Assembly: GCF_020252405.1 (NCBI RefSeq)
Contig: NZ_JADCDA010000030.1
Span: 1 to 55,264 of the forward strand
Reading direction: 5' to 3'
DNA from: Aestuariivirga sp.
Lineage (GTDB): Bacteria > Pseudomonadota > Alphaproteobacteria > Rhizobiales > Aestuariivirgaceae
Length of the DNA: 55,264 nucleotides
Below, piece after piece: positions 25,199 through 33,134 of this stretch. Each line of letters begins with the position of its first letter. Position 1 is the stretch's first letter. Position numbers and translations under genes: made by a program. Below the pieces are notes generated by a model that worked only from the letters and a program-made list of their open reading frames with translations, had not been told where the DNA came from and ran no database searches.

Positions 25199-26249
25199 CA
25201 CGGCCGCTGGCCTGCTGATCGGCGCCGCCGGCGGACTGGCCTTCTGGCTTCTCGGCATTCCAGCGCCGTGGCTGGCGGGCAGCATGATGGCGGCGATTGC
25301 CGCCGTCTTCGCGCAGGTGAGGATCGGCATGCCGGACTGGCTGCGCGCCGTGGCCTTCATCTTTCTCGGCATCCAGACCGGCACGGCGGTGTCCTGGGAT
25401 ACGTTGGACCGGGCCATACACTGGCCGGTCTCCATCGCTTTCCTCTGCCTGACGGTGGTTGCCGTCACCTGGGCCGGCATGGCCTATTACATCCGGCGGC
25501 ATGATTGGGATGTGCCCACCGCGCTGTTCGCCAGCCTGCCCGGGGCGCTGTCACTCACCCTGCTGCTGGCAAGCAGCACCACGGCCGATATGCGGCGGGT
25601 CACCATCGCGCAATGCATAAGGCTGTTCTTCCTCGTGGCGGCTTTGCCGACCGTCATCACCTGGCTGAGGCCGCCGGGGGATCACCTCACGATGTCGCTC
25701 GCCCAGATCGGCGGGGTGTGGGACATCCTGTTGCTGGTCGTCGTGTCGGCCGCGGCGGGCTATGCGCTCGAATGGCTGAAGGCGCCGGCGGGGCTGATGC
25801 TGGGGCCGATGCTGGCAAGCGCCGGGCTGGAGCTTTCCGGACTGGTCGCGGGCGCCGCGCCGATGTCCGTCCTGATTCCAGCAAATGTCGTCCTGGGTGT
25901 CATGATCGGGGCGCGCTTTTCGCATTTCACTCTGGCCGAGTTCCGTGCGGCGCTCGTCGAAGGATTCTCCGGCTTCGTCATCGCGCTGGCGATCGCCATG
26001 GCGGGGGCGGCGGTGGCGGCCTGGTTCTCCAACCTTCCCTTCGCGCTCACCTTGCTGGCCTTCTCGCCGGGAGGTCTGGATGCCATGACCATCATGGCCT
26101 TTTCGCTGAACCTCGACCCTGCCTATGTGGGCGCCCATCAGATGGCGCGCTATATCGGGCTTGCCCTGTTCATGCCGGCGGCCACGGCCTATGTGCTGAA
26201 ACGCATGGGGGCCTGTGGAAGCCAGGCAGCAAAGGTGGAAGAAGGTTGA
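25191..26249 (+). CDS. AbrB-family membrane protein (DUF/PF05145)
   Basis: This 352-residue polytopic protein has two copies of a hydrophobic module, each starting near AGLLIGAAGGLAFWLLGIP or AGYALEWLKAPAGLMLGP, the AbrB-duplication pattern. The family is often misannotated as ammonia monooxygenase; it is more likely a transporter, and its substrate is unknown. It overlaps the HAD gene by 8 bp and the fatty acid hydroxylase gene by 1 bp, placing it inside the same operon. Confidence 0.82.
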   Translation: MRDTAAGLLIGAAGGLAFWLLGIPAPWLAGSMMAAIAAVFAQVRIGMPDWLRAVAFIFLGIQTGTAVSWDTLDRAIHWPVSIAFLCLTVVAVTWAGMAYYIRRHDWDVPTALFASLPGALSLTLLLASSTTADMRRVTIAQCIRLFFLVAALPTVITWLRPPGDHLTMSLAQIGGVWDILLLVVVSAAAGYALEWLKAPAGLMLGPMLASAGLELSGLVAGAAPMSVLIPANVVLGVMIGARFSHFTLAEFRAALVEGFSGFVIALAIAMAGAAVAAWFSNLPFALTLLAFSPGGLDAMTIMAFSLNLDPAYVGAHQMARYIGLALFMPAATAYVLKRMGACGSQAAKVEEG

Positions 26250-27013
26250 TGGAACAGCTCTCCGGATTGCTCGCCTTTAAGGTCGCCGCGGTGCTGGGCT
26301 GGCTCGTGCTGCTGCTGGCGCTGGAGCGGATGTTTCCGCTGGCGAAGGTGGTGGGGGGATTCCGCCGGGTGGCGAAGAACCTCTCGCTCGCCGGGTTCAA
26401 CGCGCTGCTGTCGCCCTTGATCGTGGTGCCGGTGTCAGCTTTCGCGGCCTCGCATGCGCTGGGCTGGCGGCCCCCGTGGTGGGGCGGCTGGACGGGACTC
26501 GCCCTCGACATCCTCGTGCTCGACCTGTGGATTTACTGGTGGCACCGGGCGAACCATGAATGGCCGCTGCTGTGGCGCTTCCATGAAGTTCATCATCTGG
26601 ATGAGTTTCTCGATGCAAGTTCAGCGCTGCGCTTTCATTTCGGCGAGGTGCTGATGTCGTCGCTGGCGCGGGCGGGGGTGATCCTGCTGCTCGGCATTCC
26701 GCTGCTGAGTGTGGTGGTGTTCGAGACGCTGCTGGCCTTCAACACCCTGTTCCACCATTCGGATGTGAGGCTGCCGCCGAAGCTGGAGCGCGCGCTGTCA
26801 TGGATCATCGTCACGCCGTCGATCCACTGGGTGCACCATCATGCGGTCCGGCGGGATACGGATTCGAATTATGCCGCGCTGCTCTCCGTCTGGGACCGTC
26901 TGTTCGCCAGCCGCAGCCCGACGGTGCGGACGCCGGAGATGCCGGTCGGCGCGGAAGGGCTGAAGGACCGGGGCTTTGCGGGATTGCTCGCCAGACCCTT
27001 CGAAGAGCGGTAG
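26249..27013 (+). CDS. Fatty acid hydroxylase / sterol desaturase superfamily protein
   Basis: This 254-residue integral membrane di-iron enzyme has the expected histidine clusters: HRANH (99-103), HEVHH near 111-115, then HHSDV and HWVHHH further on. Members hydroxylate or desaturate sterols, fatty acids or sphingoid chains. The ATG at 26249 overlaps the AbrB gene stop by 1 bp. It lies about 1.8 kb before the sphingolipid gene cluster, and hydroxylation of a ceramide is a possible role, but its operon links it to the HAD and AbrB genes. Confidence 0.82.
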   Translation: MEQLSGLLAFKVAAVLGWLVLLLALERMFPLAKVVGGFRRVAKNLSLAGFNALLSPLIVVPVSAFAASHALGWRPPWWGGWTGLALDILVLDLWIYWWHRANHEWPLLWRFHEVHHLDEFLDASSALRFHFGEVLMSSLARAGVILLLGIPLLSVVVFETLLAFNTLFHHSDVRLPPKLERALSWIIVTPSIHWVHHHAVRRDTDSNYAALLSVWDRLFASRSPTVRTPEMPVGAEGLKDRGFAGLLARPFEER

Positions 27014-27033
27014 GGTAAAGGGAGGGGTGAGAC

Positions 27034-27804
27034 ATGGCGGAATGGACCAAGCGATTTTCACTCGAAGGCCGCCGTGCGCTGGTGACCGGGGCCACCAAGG
27101 GCATCGGCTTCGAGACCTGCCGCGTGCTGGCGGATGCGGGCGCTGACATTGCCGCCGTGGGGCGCGACGCGGCGGGGCTTGCCGCGGTGAAGAAAGAGGT
27201 GGAGGCGCTGGGCCGCCGCTGCGTTGCCATTTCGGCCGATCTTGCAACCGTCGAGGGCCCGAAGGACGCGGCGCGCCAGGCGCTCGACGCCTTCGGCGCC
27301 ATCGACATTCTCGTCAACAATGCCGGAGTGACCTCCATCAAGTCGATCATCGACACGCCGGTCGAGGACTGGGAGTGGCTCAACCACGTGAACCTGCGCG
27401 CCCCCTTCCTGCTCGCCCAGGCGCTGGCGCCGAAGATGATCGAACAGCGCATGGGCAAGGTGATCAACATCTCTTCCCAGTCGGGTGTTGCGGCACTGGA
27501 CGACCATGCGGCCTACAGCGCCTCCAAGGGCGGGCTCAATATGCTGACCAAGGCGATGACGGTGGAATGGGCGAAGCACAATGTGCAGTCCAACTCGATC
27601 TGCCCCACGGTGATCCTCACCCCCATGGGCGAGATGGTGTGGGGCGACCCCGCCAAGGGCGGCCCGATGAAGGCCAAAATCCCCGCCGGCCGCTTCGGGC
27701 GGACGACCGAGGTGGCGGACCTTATCCTGTTCCTCGCCTCCTCCGCCTCCGACATGATCACCGGCCAGGTGATCCTGCTCGATGGCGGCTTCACCGCGCA
27801 ATAG
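27034..27804 (+). CDS. Short-chain dehydrogenase/reductase
   Basis: This 256-residue classical SDR has the cofactor motif TGATKGIG (18-25), NNAG near 94, catalytic Ser in SSQSG and the YSASK tyrosine-lysine pair near 158-162. It resembles sugar or polyol dehydrogenases of the xylulose reductase/gluconate 5-dehydrogenase type. It begins 20 bp after the hydroxylase gene with a GGGAGGGG site. As last gene of the run it may supply the keto substrate for the BKACE enzyme, which is inference. Confidence 0.88.
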   Translation: MAEWTKRFSLEGRRALVTGATKGIGFETCRVLADAGADIAAVGRDAAGLAAVKKEVEALGRRCVAISADLATVEGPKDAARQALDAFGAIDILVNNAGVTSIKSIIDTPVEDWEWLNHVNLRAPFLLAQALAPKMIEQRMGKVINISSQSGVAALDDHAAYSASKGGLNMLTKAMTVEWAKHNVQSNSICPTVILTPMGEMVWGDPAKGGPMKAKIPAGRFGRTTEVADLILFLASSASDMITGQVILLDGGFTAQ

Positions 27805-27886
27805 CGGAAAACGGGTGGCGCTGCCGGCCCGCACCGGCCAAGACAAGCCAGCCCACACAAGGCTGCGAAGCAAGGAGTGACATACG

Positions 27887-28135
27887 ATGAACGTTTCCCC
27901 CTATCGAACAGACGACGCGCGCTGGCAGGCAGTTGCGGACCGCGACCGCGCTGCCGACGGGCTGTTCTGGTGCGGCGTGGTGACCACGGGGATCTATTGC
28001 CGGCCCCAGTGCGCCGGGCGGCCGAAGCGCCAGAACGTGAGGTTTTTCGACACACGGGAGGCGGCCCGCGCGGCAGGCCTCAGGGCCTGCAAGCGCTGCC
28101 ACCCGGACCGGGGGAGCGATCATGGCCAGCGCTGA
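27887..28135 (+). CDS. Stand-alone Ada metal-binding domain protein
   Basis: This 82-residue protein is only the N-terminal zinc domain of Ada: GLFWCGVVTTGIYCRPQCAG, then RFFDTREAARAAGLRACKRC. The four zinc-ligand cysteines are present, and the first (in FWCGV) is the residue that in Ada takes methyl groups from phosphotriesters. The AraC helix-turn-helix and methyltransferase domains are absent, and the frame ends normally. It could sense methylation damage or be the remains of an Ada gene. The ATG at 27887 has AAGGAG just upstream. The next small gene overlaps its end. Confidence 0.82.
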   Translation: MNVSPYRTDDARWQAVADRDRAADGLFWCGVVTTGIYCRPQCAGRPKRQNVRFFDTREAARAAGLRACKRCHPDRGSDHGQR

Positions 28136-28289
28136 GCTCACCGCCCGCCTCGACCAGCTGCGCAACGAGGTATCGGCGATGCTCGACAAACCCAAAGCCG
28201 AGCTCAGCCCGAAGCAGAAGACAGCGCTGAAGGAGATTTCGCAATTGCTGTCGGAAGCGGCCGACGAGGCGGAGGAGGCCGGGCTCTAA
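28122..28289 (+). CDS. Small hypothetical protein (55 residues)
   Basis: It starts at ATG 28122 with GGGGGAG six bases upstream, overlaps the Ada-domain gene by 14 bp and ends at TAA 28287-28289. The product is helical and acidic: MASAELTARLDQLRNEVSAM, a basic middle (KPKAELSPKQK), then SEAADEAEEAGL. I do not recognise the family. Strong ribosome-binding site and GC-rich third positions support it as real. The same frame continues past the stop as another open stretch. Confidence 0.55.
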   Translation: MASAELTARLDQLRNEVSAMLDKPKAELSPKQKTALKEISQLLSEAADEAEEAGL

Positions 28290-28773
28290 TCCTCCGCGCT
28301 GCTGCCGGGGGACCCGCCGCAGCTGTGGCGGGACCTGACCACCCAGGTCGTGATGGAGCCTGACCGCCGCACCTACCGCCTGCCGCGGGACAGGCAGGAC
28401 AGCCGCGACATTCTGTTCGAAGGAGTTGACCGCGGGCAGGCGGCGGAAGCCATCCGCCGTCACATGGCGCATCGCCCCGTGGCGCGCGAACGCTGCGGCG
28501 CAATACAGTTTGGCGGCGCCCGTTCTGGCCTGGGTTTCAGGCGTTGCGCTCGGGGCCTTGGCACTGGTTGCCGCGGCGCTCTATCGTGGTGTTATAAGAC
28601 ATTGATTCTTTTCGGCTAATGTCATTCATCCGCCGTTCGTTACAAACTGAAACAACATTTGATTTCCCCGGACTCATCACCGCTGTTACGAAAAATTACC
28701 GGTTTCGGGCGGGAACTTCGTGGTGTGGACGGCTTCGCGGCAAGTATTCAGGGATTGGCAAGGTAGTGATTGC
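28290..28773. other. Region between the small hypothetical gene and the fatty acyl-AMP ligase
   Basis: 28290-28619 holds the possible broken gene. 28620-28773 is visibly more AT-rich than the surroundings and is the likely promoter region of the sphingolipid operon, but I find no convincing -35/-10 pair. Confidence 0.45.
28350..28619 (+). pseudogene. Possible small gene broken by a frameshift
   Basis: The frame from 28350 gives a plausible peptide (MEPDRRTYRLPRDRQDSRDI, then AAEAIRRHMAHRPVARER) and then turns Arg/Cys-rich. Shifting frame near 28486 gives NAAAQYSLAAPVLAWVSGVA and a further hydrophobic run ending YRGVIRH before a TGA near 28606, which looks like a membrane helix. Together they could be one small membrane protein split by a frameshift. 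It is also in frame with the 55-residue gene just upstream. No family is recognised, so this call is tentative. Confidence 0.3.
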
Positions 28774-30573
28774 ATGCAGAGTGCTTTGAAGCGGATCACT
28801 GACGCCGGAACGGCCGGATCGGTTACGCCGTCCTCAAACCGCAGCCTTCCCCAGAATCTCGCCGGCTTCGGCACGCTTGCCGAAGGGCTGGATTACGCCG
28901 CCAGGGGCGTCACCGGCTTCAATTTCTATTCTCCGCGCGGCCAGCTGCAGGGCGTGCTGCCCTATGCCGAGCTGCGCCGCCAGGCGGTCTCCACGGCGCG
29001 CAAGCTGCTTTCGCTCGGCCTCAGGCGCGGCGACCGTGTTGCGGTCGTCGCCGAGACGGGGCCTGAGTTCATGGCGGTTTTCTTCGGCTGCCAGTATGCC
29101 GGCCTCATTGCCTGCCCGATTCCCTTCACCATGTATATCGGCGGCAGGGACAGCTACGTCGGCCGTGTGGCCGGCATGCTCGCCGCGGCCAAGGTCCAGA
29201 CCGTGGTGACGGGCGAAGACCTGCTCGGCCACATCAGCGAGGGTGCGGCCCGTGCGGGTGCGCGCCGCGTGCTGACCCATGCCGAACTCCAGGCGCTGCC
29301 CGAAGCCGCCGCCAAGCTCGAGCCTTTCAGGGTGGATGAAGACGCCTATATCCAGTATTCCTCGGGATCGACGTCAAGCCCCAAGGGCGTGCTGATCTCG
29401 CAGCAGGCCATCATGTCCAATACGCGCGGCATTCTGCGCGACGGCATGCGCATCACCCCCGAGGATCGCGCCTTCTCCTGGCTGCCGCTGTATCACGACA
29501 TGGGTCTTGTCGGCTTCTGCCTGTCGGCCGCCATGGGGCAGGTAAGCGTGGATTTTCTCGCCACTGCGTCCTTCGCGCGCCGCCCGGCCCTGTGGCTGAA
29601 GCTGATGTCGGACAACAAGTCGACCATCACCTATTCGCCGAGCTTCGGCTATGACCTTGCCGCCCGCCGGATCAATGGCGAGGCGGTGACGCTGGACCTG
29701 TCGCATCTGCGCATTGCCGGCATCGGCGGCGACATGGTGCGCGCCGACGTGCTGGAAGGCTTCGCGGCGCATCTCTCCGTCGCCGGCTTCCGTCCGGAGG
29801 CCTTCCTGCCGAGCTATGGCATGGCCGAGACGACGCTGGCAATTTCCGTTGTCGATCCCGGCAAGGCGATCCGCATCGACACGATCGACCGCCACGCGCT
29901 GAAGCATGAAGGCCGCGCCGTCCCCTCCCAGGGCCCATCGGCGCGCAGCTTCGTGGCGTGCGGCCGCCCGATGCCGGGATCGGCCGTCGAGATCCGCGAC
30001 GGGCGCGGCAATGTTCTGGGCGCGCGCGCCGTGGGCCGCATCTTCGTCAACTCCCCGAGCCGGATGACGGGCTATTACCATAATGACGAGGCCACCGCCG
30101 CAGTCGTCGGCCAGGACGGTTTCCTCGACACCGGTGACATGGGCTACTGGCTTGACGGCGAGATCGTGATCACCGGCCGCGCCAAGGACTTGATCCTGCA
30201 TAATGGCCGCAATATCTGGCCGCAGGATATCGAATGGGCCGCCGAGCAGATCGAACCGCTGCGCGATGGCGATGTCGCCGCCTTCGCCGTGGAGAATGAC
30301 GCGGGCGAGGATGAGGTCACCGTGCTGGTGCAGTGCCGCATGCAGGACAAGGCCTTGATCGAGGCTCTGCGCCATGATGTGTCCGCCGTCGTGCACCGTT
30401 CCGCCGGCGTTGAATGCAAGGTGGTGATGGTGCCGCCGAAGAGCCTGCCCTTCACCTCCTCCGGCAAGCTGTCCCGCGCCGCCGCCAAGCAGAAGTTCCT
30501 TTCGGGCGAGATTGCCGAATTGTCCGTGCTGAGGCCGGCCGCCGATCTGGACCGAGTCGGGGCCGTTCACTGA
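28774..30573 (+). CDS. Fatty acyl-AMP ligase / acyl-ACP synthetase of the sphingolipid operon
   Basis: This 599-residue adenylate-forming enzyme activates a fatty acid with ATP and passes it to a carrier protein or CoA. Motifs are YIQYSSGSTSSPKGVLIS (phosphate loop), LPLYHDMGL, YGMAETTL, and DTGDMGYW followed by GRAKDLILHNGRNIWPQDIE. These fit the FAAL type. The ATG at 28774 is preferred over an upstream ATG at 28720, whose extra 18 residues have no family match. In Caulobacter an equivalent enzyme is needed for ceramide synthesis and lies beside cerR, acp and spt, the same set that follows here. Confidence 0.87.
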   Translation: MQSALKRITDAGTAGSVTPSSNRSLPQNLAGFGTLAEGLDYAARGVTGFNFYSPRGQLQGVLPYAELRRQAVSTARKLLSLGLRRGDRVAVVAETGPEFMAVFFGCQYAGLIACPIPFTMYIGGRDSYVGRVAGMLAAAKVQTVVTGEDLLGHISEGAARAGARRVLTHAELQALPEAAAKLEPFRVDEDAYIQYSSGSTSSPKGVLISQQAIMSNTRGILRDGMRITPEDRAFSWLPLYHDMGLVGFCLSAAMGQVSVDFLATASFARRPALWLKLMSDNKSTITYSPSFGYDLAARRINGEAVTLDLSHLRIAGIGGDMVRADVLEGFAAHLSVAGFRPEAFLPSYGMAETTLAISVVDPGKAIRIDTIDRHALKHEGRAVPSQGPSARSFVACGRPMPGSAVEIRDGRGNVLGARAVGRIFVNSPSRMTGYYHNDEATAAVVGQDGFLDTGDMGYWLDGEIVITGRAKDLILHNGRNIWPQDIEWAAEQIEPLRDGDVAAFAVENDAGEDEVTVLVQCRMQDKALIEALRHDVSAVVHRSAGVECKVVMVPPKSLPFTSSGKLSRAAAKQKFLSGEIAELSVLRPAADLDRVGAVH

Positions 30574-30601
30574 GGCGGGCGTGCCCGCCGCGCCGGAATT
30601 C

Positions 30602-31573
30602 ATGAGCAAGACAATCGCCATAACCGGCGCCACGGGCTTTGCCGGGCGGCACGCCGTGACCGAGCTTCTGCAGCGCGCCCACCGCCTGCGCGCGCTGGTG
30701 CGCAACCCGGAAACGGCGGGGCTGCCCGCCGCCGTGGAGACGGTGCAGGGCGATCTCGCCGACGCAGGCGCCCTGGCGCGGCTGACGGCGGGGGCGGATG
30801 GCGTGGTCCATCTCGCCGGTGCGCTCGCCGCACTGAGCCGCGCGGACTATTTCAAGGTCAACGAACAGGGCACGCGGGCGCTGGTCCACGCTGTGCAGGA
30901 GGCGGGCGTTTCCCGCTTCGTCCATATCTCCTCGCTCGCCGCCAGCCAGCCGCAGCTTTCGGCCTATGCCGCCAGCAAGCGGGCAGGCGAGGAGATCGTG
31001 CTTGCCCGCATGGCGGCTCTCAATGCCATTATCATCCGCCCGCCCGCCGTCTATGGGCCGGGCGACAAGGGCACGCTGCCGCTGATCAGGGAACTGACCA
31101 GGCCCGTGGCCGCCATTCCGGGGATTGCCTCCGCGCGCTTTTCGCTGATCCATGGGCGCGACCTCGCCCGCCTGATCGCGCTGGTCGTGGAGGGCGGGGC
31201 GCAGGGCCTGCACGAGGTGAGCGACGGCAGGCAGGGCGGCTATGGCTGGGCGGACCTGATCCGCACTGCGTCCGCCTTCCGTGGCGGCCCGGTGCGGGCC
31301 ATTTTCCTGCCGCGGGCCGTGCCGGCCGCCGTCGCCCATGTGGCGGAAGGCCTGGCGCGCCTCACCGGCAAGCCGGGCATGGTGAACCGCGGCAAGATCG
31401 CCGAGCTCTACCACCCTGACTGGGTGGCGCATCCGGGCGGCCTGTCGCTTCCCGATCCCACGCCCTTCGACACGGGATTTGCCGAAACCGTGACCTGGTA
31501 CCGCAAGGCCGGGTGGTTGCCTCGGGGGCGCGGCGCCGATAGAAGGACCGCCAGTTCAAGGACGTTTCAATGA
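30602..31573 (+). CDS. cerR: NAD(P)-dependent epimerase/dehydratase family reductase, CerR-like (ketoceramide reductase)
   Basis: This 323-residue extended SDR has the Rossmann motif TGATGFAG near residue 8, the serine segment HISSLAAS and the catalytic YAASK near 122-126. In Caulobacter a protein of this family at the same place in the operon (CerR) reduces the 3-keto group of the ceramide intermediate. Function here is inferred from family plus gene order. A GTG at 30581 is an alternative start with a better ribosome-binding site (GAGG), adding seven residues. Its stop overlaps the ACP start by 4 bp. Confidence 0.78.
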   Translation: MSKTIAITGATGFAGRHAVTELLQRAHRLRALVRNPETAGLPAAVETVQGDLADAGALARLTAGADGVVHLAGALAALSRADYFKVNEQGTRALVHAVQEAGVSRFVHISSLAASQPQLSAYAASKRAGEEIVLARMAALNAIIIRPPAVYGPGDKGTLPLIRELTRPVAAIPGIASARFSLIHGRDLARLIALVVEGGAQGLHEVSDGRQGGYGWADLIRTASAFRGGPVRAIFLPRAVPAAVAHVAEGLARLTGKPGMVNRGKIAELYHPDWVAHPGGLSLPDPTPFDTGFAETVTWYRKAGWLPRGRGADRRTASSRTFQ

Positions 31574-31809
31574 CCGACACCGTCTCCCAGCTCTGCACGC
31601 TGCTCGAACCTTTCAACACCAATGGCGCGGCGCTCTCTGCCGCGACCGACATCTCGACCGACCTCAACATCGACTCCGTCACCGTCATGGACTTCGTGAT
31701 GGAGGTGGAGGATCATTTCGACATCGAAATTCCGCTCAACGTGCTGTCGGAAACCCGCACCGTCGCCGACCTCGCCAGGGTCGTCGAGGCGCGAACCGGG
31801 AAGGGTTAA
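31570..31809 (+). CDS. Dedicated acyl carrier protein of the sphingolipid operon
   Basis: This 79-residue acidic protein is an ACP. The phosphopantetheine attachment serine is S36 in NIDSVTVMDF, followed by the usual acidic helix (EVEDHFDIEIP). It overlaps cerR by 4 bp and lies 3 bp before the serine palmitoyltransferase gene. In Caulobacter the operon ACP carries the acyl chain used by serine palmitoyltransferase; the same role is inferred here. Confidence 0.88.
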   Translation: MTDTVSQLCTLLEPFNTNGAALSAATDISTDLNIDSVTVMDFVMEVEDHFDIEIPLNVLSETRTVADLARVVEARTGKG

Positions 31810-31812
31810 GGC

Positions 31813-33021
31813 ATGGACCTGCTCGCCAAGCTCGAAGCGATTGCCCAACGCCACGCCCGCATGAAGGCGCTGGGCGGCGACGCCGTCGGCGTGGTGAACG
31901 AGAAGATGCTCTCGCCCACCCGCGCGCTGATCAACGGCCGCGAGACCATTCTTGCGGGCACCAACAACTACATGGGCATCACCTTCGACGCCGAGTGCAT
32001 CGCCGCGGGCCAGAAGGCGCTGGCCGAATACGGCACCGGCACCACCGGCTCGCGCATCGCCAACGGTTCCTTTGCGCTTCACAAACAGCTCGAAGCCGAG
32101 TTCGCGGCATTCCTCGGCCGCAGGCACTGCATCGTCTTCACCACCGGCTATCAGGCGAACCTCGGCATGATGTCGGGCCTCGCGGGCCCGCGCGACACGA
32201 TCTACCTCGACGCCGACTCGCACAGCTCGATCTATGACGGCTGCACGCTGTCGGGCGCCAAGCTGGTGCGTTTCCGCCACAATGACGCGGCCGATCTCGA
32301 CAAGCGGCTGTCGCGCGCGGAGGAGGATGAAGGCGGAAAGCTCGTGGTGCTCGAAGGCATCTATTCCATGATGGGCGACCGCGCGCCGCTGGCCGATTTC
32401 ATCGCGGTGAAGAAGAAGCACGGCTTCCAGCTGCTCGTCGACGAGGCGCACAGCTTCGGCGTGCTGGGTCCCCATGGCCGCGGCTTGGCGGACGAGGCGG
32501 GGCTCGAGAAGGAGGTGGACTTCGTGGTCGGCACCTTCTCGAAGAGCGTTGGCGCCATCGGCGGTTTCGGCGCGGGCGATCACCCTTATTTCGAATACCT
32601 GCGTTTTGCGATGCGGCCCTATATGTTCACGGCCTCCTCATCCCCGGCCTCGGTCGCCACCTCGATCGCGGCGGTCCGCAAGCTGGCGGCCGAGCCGCAG
32701 CGCAGGAAGCGCCTGGCGGAGAACTCGGCGCGGCTGTTCGAGGGCTTCAGGGCGCTGGGCCTCGAACTGGGCTGCGGCGAGGCGAGCCCCGTCGTCGCGG
32801 TGCGCTGCCCCGACGAGCCCTCGACGATCGCCATGTGGAATGCGCTGCTGAGGGCCGGCGTCTATGTCAACATCGCATTGCCCCCGGGCACGCCCAACAA
32901 GCTCTGCCTGCTGCGCTGCTCGGTGTCCGCCGCGCACAGCGACGCCGACCTCGACCGCATCATCGAACTCTTCGGCGACGTGGTGGCGCAGGGCCATGGC
33001 AGGAAGGTGGCAAACGGGTAG
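31813..33021 (+). CDS. spt: Serine palmitoyltransferase-like PLP enzyme (alpha-oxoamine synthase)
   Basis: This 402-residue fold-type I PLP enzyme would condense L-serine with an acyl thioester to give 3-ketosphinganine, the first step of sphingolipid synthesis. Visible motifs are GTGTTGSRIANGSFALH, the DEAHSFGVLG aspartate-histidine segment near residue 215 and the PLP lysine K244 in GTFSKSVGAIGG. Relatives include 2-amino-3-ketobutyrate CoA ligase and BioF, so sequence alone is not decisive. The ACP 3 bp upstream, the acyl-AMP ligase and the CerR-like reductase favour serine palmitoyltransferase. Confidence 0.85.
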   Translation: MDLLAKLEAIAQRHARMKALGGDAVGVVNEKMLSPTRALINGRETILAGTNNYMGITFDAECIAAGQKALAEYGTGTTGSRIANGSFALHKQLEAEFAAFLGRRHCIVFTTGYQANLGMMSGLAGPRDTIYLDADSHSSIYDGCTLSGAKLVRFRHNDAADLDKRLSRAEEDEGGKLVVLEGIYSMMGDRAPLADFIAVKKKHGFQLLVDEAHSFGVLGPHGRGLADEAGLEKEVDFVVGTFSKSVGAIGGFGAGDHPYFEYLRFAMRPYMFTASSSPASVATSIAAVRKLAAEPQRRKRLAENSARLFEGFRALGLELGCGEASPVVAVRCPDEPSTIAMWNALLRAGVYVNIALPPGTPNKLCLLRCSVSAAHSDADLDRIIELFGDVVAQGHGRKVANG

Positions 33022-33054
33022 GTCCGCTCCATGATCGCTTCTCTCATTCATCAT

Positions 33055-33082
33055 ACCCGGGCTTGTCCCGGGTAGCCTTTTT
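33055..33082 (+). terminator. Rho-independent terminator after spt
   Basis: Arms ACCCGGG (33055-33061) and CCCGGGT (33067-33073) with a 5-base loop are followed by AGCC and TTTTT (33078-33082). It lies 34 bp after the spt stop and would end the plus-strand sphingolipid transcript. Confidence 0.7.
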
Positions 33083-33097
33083 GGCGGGCGACAAAAG

Positions 33098-33120
33098 ATC
33101 GCCGGGACGAGCCCGGCGAT
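33098..33120 (-). terminator. Terminator of the minus-strand lipid kinase operon
   Basis: Arms ATCGCCGGG and CCCGGCGAT with a 5-base loop are followed on the minus strand by CTTTT. It lies 14 bp after the lipid kinase stop. Together with the hairpin at 33055-33082 it separates two convergent operons. Its sequence also resembles common REP-like elements. Confidence 0.6.
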
Positions 33121-33134
33121 GATGAGGGGGGAGA

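Noticed and set aside
25191..26249. Annotation as ammonia monooxygenase
   Set aside because: A historic misannotation of the AbrB family; no oxygenase motifs are present.
31813..33021. Annotation as 2-amino-3-ketobutyrate CoA ligase or BioF
   Set aside because: Same enzyme family, but the adjacent ACP, acyl-AMP ligase and CerR-like genes fit serine palmitoyltransferase better; no tdh or bio genes are nearby.
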